DNA of 34,892 bases from Verrucomicrobiia bacterium (GCA_035946615.1 DASYZB010000018.1:1-34892), one strand, 5' to 3'; shown: positions 1 to 7,681, counted from the stretch's first letter. The notes: generated from the letters alone by a model not told the origin. Program-made: numbers and translations.

Positions 1-185
1 AGCCGTTCGGCTTTGGCCTGAGCTGTTTCCAGGCGCAGGTGGCCGGAGTGGTGTTCACCCAACTTGCCCTCAATGCTCTGGAGCATTTCTTTGCGAAACT
101 CCTCCCCGCCGATGCACCAGCCCCGGCGCAGGGTTTTGAGCACGTGCTCATCGCCCGAGCCACTTTTACGAACCTTGTTATGGTG
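1..185 (-). pseudogene. C-terminal part of a REP-associated/IS200-like transposase (remnant, runs off window)
   Basis: Read on the minus strand, the frame is open from 185 to the window edge, after an in-frame TAA at 186-188. It carries a run beginning LKTLRRGWCIGGEEFRKEML and ending in an AQAKAER stretch. This resembles the region behind the catalytic domain of the REP-associated tyrosine transposases common in Verrucomicrobiota. No N-terminal Y1 domain (HUH motif) is seen upstream between 186 and 340, so it is probably a remnant. The family call is from pattern memory and the rest lies outside the window. Confidence 0.45.
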
Positions 186-341
186 TTATGGGTTGACCCC
201 TTTTACACAACCGGGCCGCCCTCATCCACTCGCTCTCTGCCCTCGGTTTTGCTATTTCGAGGAGGAGCACGAGAATGCGGACGAGGAGGATCACGGTGCG
301 AAGGATTCCCGGGCTTTCCAACGACTAATCCGGGTGAGACT

Positions 342-959
342 ATGAGCGCCGCTGTCCAAGAACTGGAACTGCAAAAGATGGACCCGGAAACGGTTGATGA
401 TTTGGCCCTCGCCGAACGCGTAGCCGAGAACGGAGACGAAGAAGCCCTGCAGGCGCTCTATGATCGCTACGCGAACCCGCTCTTTGCCTTCATTTTCCAC
501 CACCTCGACGGTGCGCGCCCGGAAGCCGAGGAGGTCTGGCAGGACACGCTTTCGGCCGCCATCCGGGGTTTGTCCGGTTTTGAGGGCCAGAGCCGGTTCT
601 TTTCCTGGCTTTGCAGCATCGCCCGCCACAAGATCGCGGACTATTTCCGTTCGAGAGGGCGCGCCGCGCAAAGGCTTGTGCTGCTGCCTCCGGAAGATCT
701 CACCAGCCTGATCGATGAAGGCCCGTTGCCCGATGAAATCGTGAATAACCGGGCGACTTCGTTGCGAGTTGTCACCGCGCTTGGCCAATTGCCATCCGCT
801 TACCAGCAGGCGCTCGTCGCCCGTTACGCCGAGGGGCAGAATGTACAGGAAATCGCGCAACTGCTGGGCAAGAGCTATAAAGCCGCCGAATCCATCCTTT
901 CCCGCGCCCGGGAGGCCCTTCGCGCCGCCTTGAGCGCTCAACCGGAGACCGATTTATGA
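342..959 (+). CDS. ECF-type RNA polymerase sigma factor
   Basis: A 205-residue sigma-70 family factor of the extracytoplasmic function type, which would direct RNA polymerase to a small stress or envelope regulon. Region 2 is seen at about residues 35-105 (LYDRYANPLFAFIFHH, then a WQDT and GFEGQSRFFSWLCSIARHKIADYF stretch split by a loop). Region 4 is near the C-terminus (ALGQLPSAYQQAL, then EIAQLLGKSYKAAESILSRA, the helix-turn-helix). The frame stays open upstream to 39, but ATG 342 gives the family-like start; the extra upstream residues look non-coding. The stop overlaps the next start as ATGA at 956-959, so the two genes are translationally coupled, as expected for a sigma factor and its membrane partner. 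Confidence 0.88.
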   Translation: MSAAVQELELQKMDPETVDDLALAERVAENGDEEALQALYDRYANPLFAFIFHHLDGARPEAEEVWQDTLSAAIRGLSGFEGQSRFFSWLCSIARHKIADYFRSRGRAAQRLVLLPPEDLTSLIDEGPLPDEIVNNRATSLRVVTALGQLPSAYQQALVARYAEGQNVQEIAQLLGKSYKAAESILSRAREALRAALSAQPETDL

Positions 960-2311
960 ACGACGAACACGTTAATCAGAATCTGGAGCGATTGCTCCAA
1001 GCCGCGACCGGTGGAGAGGCAAGGCCCGACCCGGCCCTGCGCCGCCAAACCCTGCAGCGCCTCTCGGCCGAATTGAAGGCGGCACAAACCTCCGCCGCGA
1101 CCACCGATAGCCGGGCCGCACCTCCTGTCCGGTCCACGGCCAGAGTCAATTTCGACGAGCCCGCTAATGCCTGGGCCCGTCGTGCAGAAACAAACACCCA
1201 AACAACAATCAGTCAGAGAATGGAGACCATTATGAAGAGATTATTCACCGGTTGGGGCTTCGGCCTCACCGCCGCAGCTACCGCAGGAGTCGTGCTCCTG
1301 CTCGTCATTGGCAGCGCGCCCAAAGCGCAAGCCAAAGCCCTCGCGATCATGAGCAAAGGCGTCAAGGCCATTGCCAAACTCACCACCGTCCATCTGCAAG
1401 GCCAGGTGCGCACCACGCCCAACGATAACTTTTCGGCCATTATGCCCGGCCAGGAGTTTGTCAGTATCGAACTTTGGAAACAGTTCTCACCCGAACTCAA
1501 ATGGCGCGTGGATAAGCCGGGCCGTGTCGCCGCCATGAATGGCCAGTCCACGATCCTGTTCCTCAAGCCGGACTACGCCGTCAAGGCAGGCCCGTCGCGC
1601 GAGGCTTTCGACACGCAGTGGTTGCATGAAATGGCCGACCTGAGCGAGACCCTCATACATGAGTTGAGCGCCATCAAAGCCCACGGCTGGCCCGTCAGCC
1701 TCACCGAGGCACAAGGCGACGATGGCAAGCCCAAATCCGTCATCACCGTCCAGGCCAAAGCCAATGTGCCGGACAGCGATTATCTCAACAACAAGTTCTT
1801 CATGACGGCGGATACGCGTCGCGTGTATGTGTTCGACAACGAAACCGAGCGGCTCGAAGGTGTCAAAGTCTATCTGCCCACGCCTGCGGGGGAATCGCTG
1901 GTGTTCGAGCTCACGCGCATCGACTATAATCAGCCAATCGACTCGAGCGTTTTCGAGCTTCAACTCCCGGCTAATGTGAAATGGGATCAGGGCCTCAAGG
2001 CTGTGCCCGATGAGGTGCAGTATACCGCCCTGACCGCCGACCAGGCTGCCCGGGCTTTCTTTGAGGCCTGCGGACGCGAGGACTGGCCGGAAGCCGAGAA
2101 GTTCTGCACTTTCGCCAATAGCGACTCATTCCACCAGTACCTCGGCGGCATCACGATCGTCAGCCTGGGCCAGTCATCCGGTCCTGCGTGGAACGGCGCC
2201 TATTTCATTCCTTATGAGATCAAACTCAAGGACGGCATGGTCAAGAAGCACAAGCTCGCTTTGAAGCGCAACCCGACGACTAATCGCTGGTTCGTCGACG
2301 GCGGCATCTAA
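956..2311 (+). CDS. Membrane-anchored LolA-like protein, putative anti-sigma partner of the ECF factor
   Basis: A 451-residue protein coupled to the ECF sigma gene. The first ~95 residues are hydrophilic and probably cytoplasmic, where a sigma-binding segment would sit. One membrane span follows at about 103-122 (GLTAAATAGVVLLLVIGSA). The remaining ~325 residues form an exported domain that resembles LolA/LolB-like or outer-membrane-lipoprotein-sorting folds, with recurring beta-strand patterns such as WKQFSPELKWRVDKPGR and VYVFDNETERLEGVKVYLP. No classical zinc-binding ZAS motif (HxxxCxxC) is present, so the anti-sigma role rests on gene order and topology. A strong terminator follows 31 bp after the stop. 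Confidence 0.7.
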   Translation: MNDEHVNQNLERLLQAATGGEARPDPALRRQTLQRLSAELKAAQTSAATTDSRAAPPVRSTARVNFDEPANAWARRAETNTQTTISQRMETIMKRLFTGWGFGLTAAATAGVVLLLVIGSAPKAQAKALAIMSKGVKAIAKLTTVHLQGQVRTTPNDNFSAIMPGQEFVSIELWKQFSPELKWRVDKPGRVAAMNGQSTILFLKPDYAVKAGPSREAFDTQWLHEMADLSETLIHELSAIKAHGWPVSLTEAQGDDGKPKSVITVQAKANVPDSDYLNNKFFMTADTRRVYVFDNETERLEGVKVYLPTPAGESLVFELTRIDYNQPIDSSVFELQLPANVKWDQGLKAVPDEVQYTALTADQAARAFFEACGREDWPEAEKFCTFANSDSFHQYLGGITIVSLGQSSGPAWNGAYFIPYEIKLKDGMVKKHKLALKRNPTTNRWFVDGGI

Positions 2312-2342
2312 TCCCGCCGCCACTCTCAGAAGCAACCCTCCG

Positions 2343-2375
2343 GGGGCGATGTACTCACATCGCCCCTGTCTTTTT
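2343..2375 (+). terminator. Rho-independent terminator of the sigma/anti-sigma operon
   Basis: A 9-bp perfect stem (GGGGCGATG at 2343-2351 with CATCGCCCC at 2358-2366) closes a 6-nt loop and is followed by TGTCTTTTT. It lies just after the stop at 2311 in the correct orientation. Confidence 0.85.
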
Positions 2376-2567
2376 AAAGCAGTCTTCTCCCTTGACGCGC
2401 TCTTCTCTCGCAGGGAAAATTGAAATTGAAAGGAATTTGCTTTTTGGCACGCGAATTGTTTTGTACGCTTCGCGGGTGAGATCATCCCTGAACTTCCTGG
2501 TCATCTTTGGATTGTTGGCGTCGAGGGCGTCCAGCTCTGCTTCGGTGAGATCGTCTGGGTGTTTCAT
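2355..2567 (-). CDS. Hypothetical protein, possibly a gene fragment
   Basis: A 70-residue frame starting MKHPDDLTEAELDALDANNP. The first ~45 residues are charged and look like real protein with an acidic helix. The last ~20 residues are read from the terminator of the opposite operon, so the natural C-terminus may have been lost. It follows the HsdR-like fragment by 15 bp in the same direction with no obvious Shine-Dalgarno site. No family is recognised. A function as a small antitoxin-like or phage-type protein cannot be excluded or supported. Confidence 0.35.
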   Translation of the reverse strand: MKHPDDLTEAELDALDANNPKMTRKFRDDLTREAYKTIRVPKSKFLSISIFPAREERVKGEDCFKKTGAM

Positions 2568-2582
2568 AGGCGGTGGCGGGGT

Positions 2583-2966
2583 CTAAATAGTGGTGGTCGT
2601 CCGGGACTCTTTTTCGAGAAACAGAACCATGGAGATGGGGATTTTGTCGCGCCTGGCACAGCGTTTATGGATGGCAATCTCGGCGGCGTTGGTGGTGGCC
2701 GCCTCCATGCGGTAGCGCCCGCAGAACTTCCATCCGGCTTTCATGGCCTTGATGAATACGGGAATGAAATTCGTTTGGTGCGCTTCAGAATCGCCACGCT
2801 TCGCCAGGTTCGCCCGGAGCAATTCCACCTCGATGCAACGGTAGTGCCCGCACCGCTTCCACTCGCCGTGGTAATCATAGCCGAGGCAGTCGGGCCGGCC
2901 CTTGTCCGTGAAAAGGGCGATTACGCGGTTCTGCGTTTTACGTTCAGAGCGGGGGATTTCAGGCAT
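2583..2966 (-). pseudogene. HsdR-like N-terminal fragment joined to unrelated sequence
   Basis: A 127-residue frame. Its first ~60 residues ([18 protein letters not shown], then [14 protein letters not shown], then [14 protein letters not shown]) match the N-terminus expected of type I restriction R subunits, which normally exceed 900 residues and carry a nuclease and a DEAD-box motor. After residue ~62 (SEAH) the similarity stops, and the rest ([20 protein letters not shown] and onward) belongs to something I do not recognise. No motor motifs follow. Its start overlaps the end of the transposase fragment by 8 bp. I read it as a recombination mosaic, though a short functional chimera is possible. 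Confidence 0.5.
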
Positions 2967-3249
2967 AGCGGCTATGCTGCGTAATGGCCGCCAGGAAGTC
3001 GGTGGCGCTGAAGACCTCGAAGTTGCGGTTGATCTTGGCGTTGAGCCGGGAGCGGTAGATGACGGTGTCGGTGGGGGATTCCAGTGTCATCTTCTCGACC
3101 GAAAAAGGGTTGCGCAGGATGTACTGGGCCAGTTCTTCCAGCTTGGACTTGTCCTCGCACGGAACCGGATCTCCGGCGTGGACGTTGAAGCCGCTGTGCT
3201 TCCAGGAGTAGAGGACCTGCACGCGCTCAGGCGGCACACTTTGAATCCC
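2959..3249 (-). pseudogene. IS91-family (Y2) transposase C-terminal fragment
   Basis: The frame reads VPPERVQVLYSWKHSGFNVH, then KLEELAQYILRNPFSVEKM, then [20 protein letters not shown]. This is the region between the catalytic domain and the C-terminus of IS91-like transposases, where SWKHSGF, LAQYI.R.PFS and DFLA..TQH are conserved. The conserved tail after TQH (normally a run ending near RYYGWYSN) is replaced by SRYA and a stop. Upstream, the frame is closed by a TAA inside the palindrome at 3251-3273. The piece is truncated at both ends and lacks the two catalytic tyrosines. Confidence 0.7.
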
Positions 3250-3250
3250 C

Positions 3251-3273
3251 TGTTACACTTTCAAAGCGTAACA
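3251..3273. repeat. 23-bp near-perfect palindrome, copy 1
   Basis: Arms TGTTACACTTT and AAAGCGTAACA flank a central C, with one mismatched position relative to copy 2. It starts exactly where the transposase reading frame is cut. Symmetry and length suit an operator or recombination site. Confidence 0.75.
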
Positions 3274-3350
3274 GAAAACCTATCTTGGTTTCCTCTTTGC
3301 GCTCACCGGCCCGATTCTGAAATCTGGCACGCTACGCTTTGAACCAGCCG

Positions 3351-3373
3351 TGTTACACTTTCAAAGTGTAACA
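3351..3373. repeat. 23-bp perfect palindrome, copy 2
   Basis: Arms TGTTACACTTT and AAAGTGTAACA flank a central C, giving 11-bp perfect arms. It lies exactly 100 bp from copy 1. A half copy (TGTTACACTTTG) follows at 3415-3426. Confidence 0.8.
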
Positions 3374-3484
3374 AAAAATCCCAATATTCCCACGTGTTTA
3401 TCGTTAATGTTACATGTTACACTTTGTTTTCCCATTCCCGCGCGCAAAACTCTTCCACCCAAAATGCTCAATGCTACCGGCCAC

Positions 3485-3504
3485 ATCACTCTCGATCACT
3501 CTCG
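3485..3504. repeat. Perfect 10-bp tandem duplication
   Basis: ATCACTCTCG occurs twice in direct tandem with no mismatch. It is the first unit of the 10-bp-period field. Confidence 0.8.
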
Positions 3505-3527
3505 GAACCGTCGGCGTTAGGTCCCGT

Positions 3528-3610
3528 CTGCTCTCGGCTGCTCTCGCTCACCCACCCCAAAAACGAGAGCAGCCGAGAGCGGTCGAGAACAGCCGAGAGG
3601 AGCCGAGAGC
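3528..3610. repeat. CGAGAGC/GCTCTCG 10-bp-period array forming a large hairpin
   Basis: Two tandem copies of CTGCTCTCGN (3528-3547) face five copies of a 10-bp unit with core CGAGAGC, starting at 3564, 3574, 3584, 3594 and 3604 (variants CGAGAAC and CGAGAGG). GCTCTCGGCTGCTCTCG at 3530-3546 is the exact reverse complement of 3564-3580, so the two halves can form a 17-bp perfect stem with a 17-nt loop. Confidence 0.85.
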
Positions 3611-3640
3611 TATTTCACTTCCATTTTAGAGCCGGCTTGG

Positions 3641-3660
3641 GGTGAACTAAGGTGAATTAA
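3641..3660. repeat. 10-bp tandem repeat GGTGAAYTAA x2
   Basis: GGTGAACTAA is followed directly by GGTGAATTAA: one mismatch, exact 10-bp period. Confidence 0.65.
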
Positions 3661-3780
3661 GCTATATTGAACGCGGCTATTATTGCGGCTCTATTATGTC
3701 AAAGAGCTTCCCGTGCCTCACCTCTCGCGCAATAAAAACCTTAATTCGTTAACCTCGTTTTTGACTCGTTACGCTCCGCG

Positions 3781-3820
3781 CCTATCCGAAGTCATCCGAG
3801 CCCATCCGATTCTATCCGGT
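3781..3820. repeat. 10-bp-period repeat with core ATCCGA x4
   Basis: Four consecutive 10-bp units carry ATCCGA, ATCCGA, ATCCGA and ATCCGG starting at 3784, 3794, 3804 and 3814. Outer bases vary while the core and phase are kept. Confidence 0.8.
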
Positions 3821-3910
3821 CAAAAATGCACTCACGTAATCGTCTAACAGCCGGGGAGAGGAGGCCCGCTGGGAGGATCGTGGGAATGGACTACCGCTCA
3901 CACCCGTCCA

Positions 3911-3950
3911 TCTGGCCAAATCTGAGTAAATCTGAGTAAATCTGAGTAAT
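3911..3950. repeat. 10-bp tandem repeat TCTGAGTAAA x3 plus degenerate copy
   Basis: Three units of TCTGAGTAAW at 3921-3950 follow a degenerate first unit, TCTGGCCAAA, at 3911-3920. The period is exactly 10 bp. Confidence 0.85.
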
Positions 3951-4113
3951 TTTTTCACTCATATGAGATTCGAGGCAACCGGCCCGAACAACCCCGCCCG
4001 GACCCCCACTCAGAGTTCTGTCAGTCAAAGGACACGTTTTGTCGCGGAATATAGGGTGAAGACATATGAAAACCACCACCTCCCGCGCAACCCACCTCCC
4101 CAGGCCAACGCCA

Positions 4114-4132
4114 AATTCCAGGGAATTCCAGG
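4114..4132. repeat. 10-bp-period repeat AATTCCAGG x2
   Basis: AATTCCAGG occurs at 4114-4122 and again at 4124-4132, again with a 10-bp period. This is the last clear unit of the field. Confidence 0.65.
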
Positions 4133-4300
4133 TAATGCTGCCTATTTTTTAAAAATGAAGCAAAAATCCGGTCAACTCGGTGAAGAAACGCTCAACAAAA
4201 TTCTGTCAAAAAAGGGGAGCACACCGACACCAAGTCCCCAGCGTGTTGGAGATTGTCACTCGGCGGTCCTCGCGGCAGAATGGGCGGCCAGTCGATTCCT

Positions 4301-5359
4301 ATGACCACCGCCACACCATCAACAAGAACCTCCGTGCAAGTTAAGGTTTGCGTGCTTGGCGCCGGGTCGCTTGGAAAGGAGCACGTCCGCATTTATTCCG
4401 ATTTGGCAGCGGCTGGCCTGGTGGATTTTGTCGGCCTGTATGATCCGGCGCCGGAGATCGCGCGCAAGTTGGCCGAAAAGTACCGAGTCCGCGCTTTCGG
4501 TTCGGTGGCCGAAGCTGTGGCTGCAACGGATGCAGCCAGCATTGTAACTCCCACCCACACCCATTTCGAGCTGGCCCGGACCCTGATCGAGCAGGGAAAG
4601 CACGTTCTGGTCGAGAAACCGATGACCGACAATGCGCAACGCGCGGCCCAATTGGTGCAAATGGCCCAGGCCAATCGTTGTATCCTGCAGGTGGGGCATG
4701 TGGAACGGTTCAATCCGGTGTTCAAGTACCTGGAATCGGTGGCGCTGGAACCGCGGTTTATCGAAGCACACCGCCTGTCCCCCTACCCGGCGCGCAGCAC
4801 CGATATTGGAGTGGTCTTGGACTTGATGATTCATGACCTGGACCTGGTGCTGGCTTTTGTGAAGTCGCCCGTCACCAGCGTTGATGCGGTGGGCATCCCG
4901 GTCTTAAGCGCAACGGAGGATATCGCCAACGCGCGTCTGCGGTTTGCCAATGGCTGTGTCGCTAATTTAACCGCCAGCCGCGTCAGCCCGGAGAGGATGC
5001 GCAAGATTCGGGTCTTCAGCGGGGGGCCTTTAACCAGTTACATCTCGCTGGATTACCGCGCGCAGGAGGGATATATCTATCGCATTGCGCGGGCTGATGA
5101 GGTGGAAAGTTCGATGATAAAAAAGCTTCTGCGCGCCAAGGATTCGGCCATCGTCGGCGAATTCGGCGGCAAACGCATTGTGCGTGAGCCGGTCCCTATT
5201 GCCAAGGACGAGCCGCTCAAACTCGAATTGCGTGATTTTGTGGACTGCATCCGCGCGCATCGGACACCCGAGGTCAGCGGGGAATCCGCTAAACGCGCGT
5301 TGGACCTGGCGTTGGACATTACCAGGCAGATAAAGGGCGCATCCTTGCCCGACAAGTAG
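4301..5359 (+). CDS. Gfo/Idh/MocA-family NAD(P)-dependent oxidoreductase (possible UDP-GlcNAc 3-dehydrogenase)
   Basis: A 352-residue cytoplasmic oxidoreductase. The N-terminal Rossmann fold is seen (VKVCVLGAGSLGKEHVR, residues ~14-30), then the family motif EKP with the catalytic lysine (LVEKPM, K106), the VGHVERFNPVF segment, and the catalytic D/H pair in LDLMIHDLDLVL. ATG 4301 is preferred; the frame extends to a TTG at 4253 but the extra residues are not family-like. Members with VGHVERFNP are often encoded next to lipid A genes. GnnA of Acidithiobacillus, which oxidises UDP-GlcNAc at C3 for 3-amino lipid A, is such a case. Here lpxB lies 2.6 kb downstream, separated by the repeat protein and the toxin-antitoxin remnant. 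No GnnB aminotransferase is present, so the substrate is inference. Confidence 0.85.
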   Translation: MTTATPSTRTSVQVKVCVLGAGSLGKEHVRIYSDLAAAGLVDFVGLYDPAPEIARKLAEKYRVRAFGSVAEAVAATDAASIVTPTHTHFELARTLIEQGKHVLVEKPMTDNAQRAAQLVQMAQANRCILQVGHVERFNPVFKYLESVALEPRFIEAHRLSPYPARSTDIGVVLDLMIHDLDLVLAFVKSPVTSVDAVGIPVLSATEDIANARLRFANGCVANLTASRVSPERMRKIRVFSGGPLTSYISLDYRAQEGYIYRIARADEVESSMIKKLLRAKDSAIVGEFGGKRIVREPVPIAKDEPLKLELRDFVDCIRAHRTPEVSGESAKRALDLALDITRQIKGASLPDK

Positions 5360-5426
5360 TGGCGTCGATAAACCCCAGGCGACTGAGCAGCTTTTCACCT
5401 TTCACCAATTTTACACCAATTTGTGC

Positions 5427-5454
5427 TTGACTGACATCAAAGGCCGTTTAAAAT
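5427..5454 (+). promoter_or_regulatory. Sigma-70-type promoter of the leucine-rich-repeat gene
   Basis: TTGACT (5427-5432) and TAAAAT (5449-5454) are separated by 16 bp, with the ATG 27 bp further on. A CACCAATTT direct repeat (5403-5411 and 5414-5422, 11 bp apart) lies just upstream and could bind a regulator. Confidence 0.55.
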
Positions 5455-5481
5455 GGAAGATATCTCGGAACTGGCTCGACC

Positions 5482-7233
5482 ATGAAAGCGAACCTCCTCT
5501 ACCGCACGATTGCATCGTCCCAAAGACCCCTCCGGCCACCCCCCTGTGTGTTATGGGTTCTAGCACTTCTGCCTTTCTTATCACCCCCAGAGGCCGAAGG
5601 CCAATTCAGCTTCACGACGAATAATGACGCGTTAATGGTCACGGGATATAATGGTCCCGGAGGAGCGGTGACGATTCCTGGAACGACCAATGGAATGCCA
5701 GTAACTGGCATCGGGGATTACGCGTTCCAATACATTTACAGCCTCACCAGTATCACGATTCCCGACAGCGTTGGGAGCATTGGGCAATATGCCTTCTATT
5801 ATTGCAATATGCTCACGGCTGCCACGATCGGCAACAGCGTGACCAGCATTGGGGATGGTGCGTTCTCCCATTGCGTCAGTTTGCAGGCTATCACGATGCC
5901 TGACAGTCTTGGCAACATCGGAGCGGATGCATTCCTCTACTGCATAAGCCTGGGTAGCGTCGCGATCCCCGGCCATGTGGCCAACATCGGAGCGGGCGCA
6001 TTGCGCTACTGCGGAAGCCTGGCCGGCATCACAATTCCCGGCAGTGTCACCAATATTGGGACGGATGCCTTGCTGAACTGCGACAACCTGGGGGCGATCA
6101 CAGTAGATCCTCTCAATTCCATGTATAGCAGTCTCAACGGTGTGCTGTTGGACAAAAGCCAAACGACTCTTGTTACATATCCGGGCGGCAAAGATGGGAG
6201 TTATACCATCCCCAACACCGTCACCAGCATTGGGAACGACGCGTTTTCTGGTTGCCCAAGCGTGACCAGCGTCGCGATCCCCGACAGCGTCACCAACATC
6301 GGAGCCGCTGCATTCCTTGACTGTGGTAGCCTGACCAACGTCACAATCGGCAACAACGTGACCCGCATCGGTGACGAGGCATTCTCTTACTGCATGAGCC
6401 TTAAGGCGATAACAGTGGATTCGACTAGTTCTGTCTATAGCGATCTGAATGGGGTGCTGTTCGACAAGAGTCAGACTACTCTGATTGCCTATCCGGATGG
6501 CAGAGCTGAGAATTACACGATCCCGAATACCGTGACCCGCATCGGAGATTACGCATTCTCCGGAAACATCCGTCTAACCAACGTCACGATTCCCAGCGGC
6601 ATCAGGGACATCGGTGACGGGGCATTCCTTGACTGCTACAACCTCGACAGCATCAACATTCCCAATAGCGTTGTCAACATCGGTGACGCCGCGTTGGAGG
6701 GCAGCGGCTTGACGAGCGTGACAATCCCCGGCGGCGTCACGAGTATTCGTGACGACGCGTTCAATTACTGCCAGAGCCTGACGACCGTCACCATTGGCGA
6801 CAGCGTCAGCAGCATCGGACGGCGGGCCTTCGCCAACTGCTTCAGCCTGGCCAATGTTTATTTCGAGGGCAATGCTCCCGCGGTTGATGAGACTGCGTTC
6901 TACATTTATGACGGGGCGTTCGAGGCGGTGTATTATCTGCCGGGAACCACAGGATGGGGCGCGGTTTTTGCCGGGGTTCCGGCGATACCATGGACTTTGC
7001 CTTATCCCTTGATCTTGAGTAAGAATCCCAGCTTTGGTGCGGGCGCCAATGGGTTCGGCTTCGTCATCTCGTGGGCGACCAACGTTCATGTCGTCGTGGA
7101 GGCTTGCACGAATCTGGCTGAGCCAGTGTGGATTCCTGCGCAAACCAACACGCTCACGAATGGCTCTTCCTATTTCAGCGATCCCTATTGGACGAATTGC
7201 GCCGTGCGTTTTTATCGAGCGCGCTCGCAGTGA
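5482..7233 (+). CDS. Secreted BspA-like leucine-rich repeat (LRR_5) protein
   Basis: A 583-residue exported protein. A basic N-terminus and hydrophobic stretch (VLWVLALLPFL, ~residues 29-39) ending near AEG form a signal peptide. Residues ~65-490 are about 18 BspA-type repeats of ~23 residues with the pattern TIPDSVTSIGDxAFxxCxxL. Two repeats are widened by an inserted hairpin (YSSLNGVLLDKSQTTLVTYP and a near copy). The array ends with a YYLPGTTGWGAVFAG cap. The final ~75 residues hold a beta module (FVISWATNVHVVVEACTNL, then FYRARS at the end) recurrent at the C-termini of Verrucomicrobial secreted proteins. Likely role: surface adhesion or binding. The ligand is unknown, and no LPXTG or PEP-CTERM anchor is seen. 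Confidence 0.9.
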   Translation: MKANLLYRTIASSQRPLRPPPCVLWVLALLPFLSPPEAEGQFSFTTNNDALMVTGYNGPGGAVTIPGTTNGMPVTGIGDYAFQYIYSLTSITIPDSVGSIGQYAFYYCNMLTAATIGNSVTSIGDGAFSHCVSLQAITMPDSLGNIGADAFLYCISLGSVAIPGHVANIGAGALRYCGSLAGITIPGSVTNIGTDALLNCDNLGAITVDPLNSMYSSLNGVLLDKSQTTLVTYPGGKDGSYTIPNTVTSIGNDAFSGCPSVTSVAIPDSVTNIGAAAFLDCGSLTNVTIGNNVTRIGDEAFSYCMSLKAITVDSTSSVYSDLNGVLFDKSQTTLIAYPDGRAENYTIPNTVTRIGDYAFSGNIRLTNVTIPSGIRDIGDGAFLDCYNLDSINIPNSVVNIGDAALEGSGLTSVTIPGGVTSIRDDAFNYCQSLTTVTIGDSVSSIGRRAFANCFSLANVYFEGNAPAVDETAFYIYDGAFEAVYYLPGTTGWGAVFAGVPAIPWTLPYPLILSKNPSFGAGANGFGFVISWATNVHVVVEACTNLAEPVWIPAQTNTLTNGSSYFSDPYWTNCAVRFYRARSQ

Positions 7234-7457
7234 TTGCAAATCAGGTCACCGCGTTCTAATCGTTCGAACGTGCGCGGCACAAGGGTTACAACCTTTAGCT
7301 GTCCACACCGAAGGCGCCGAAGTATTTGAATGGCAAAAACCGCCCAAAGCGGAATTAGTCATTTGTTGCCGTCTTTACGGCGGACCCGGCAATCCCGGAC
7401 GAGAGGCGGAAAGGAAAGCAAGAAAGCCGAGAAAGGAATTGCAGAGATGCGGCCTGA

Positions 7458-7681
7458 ATGCCAACTTTGGACATGAGCATGGCCGAATTGATGCGCGTGG
7501 TGGCGGGTTTGCCTGCTGAACAGCAAAACGAATTGGCGGCCTTTCTGCTTCATCTTCGTCTCCGGCAGGACCCGGAATGGCGGGCGGAGATGGCCCGGCG
7601 TATCGATGACAAAGACCCCGCGCACTGGCAAGTTTGGCGAATTGGAAGAAACAACTCGCGGCCCTTGAGGGGCAAGGATGA
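7458..7681 (+). pseudogene. Antitoxin-like gene with one frameshift
   Basis: The frame reads SMAELMRVVAGLPAEQQNEL and then a helical EWRAEMARRIDDKDPAHW segment. After TGG at 7626 the continuation expected of a small Verrucomicrobial addiction-module protein (SLANWKKQLAALEGQG, stop) lies in another frame, as if one G were missing near 7626-7629. Read through this lesion, the protein would be ~74 residues and its TGA (7679-7681) would overlap the next ATG as ATGA. That is classic toxin-antitoxin coupling. Family placement is by pattern memory. Confidence 0.6.

Larger units (their letters stand above)
3238..4300. other. Gene-free 1-kb accessory region made of palindromes and 10-bp-period repeats
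   Basis: No convincing protein is encoded here. The short frames present have biased, repeat-derived composition. The region contains two 23-bp palindromes and a half copy (3251-3426), followed by a succession of different short tandem repeats, nearly all of exactly 10-bp period (3485-4132). A 28-codon frame at 4065-4151 has a purine-rich stretch upstream but nothing else to support it. The region sits between transposase/restriction fragments and an intact oxidoreductase gene. Confidence 0.7.

Noticed and set aside
239-300. GA-rich stretch (GAGGAGGAGCACGAG) as a tandem repeat array
   Set aside because: Only two CGAGGAGGA copies 23 bp apart are present, without a regular period.
3564-3610. 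CRISPR array
   Set aside because: Repeat units are only 10 bp with 3-bp variable parts; there are no spacers of 25-40 bp and no cas genes.
3963-4304. 113-codon plus-strand frame
   Set aside because: It runs through the 10-bp repeats and into the oxidoreductase start, with no protein-like pattern or ribosome site.
5632-6162. Long minus-strand frames inside the leucine-rich-repeat gene
   Set aside because: They are antisense shadows of the periodic repeat codons and have no independent support.
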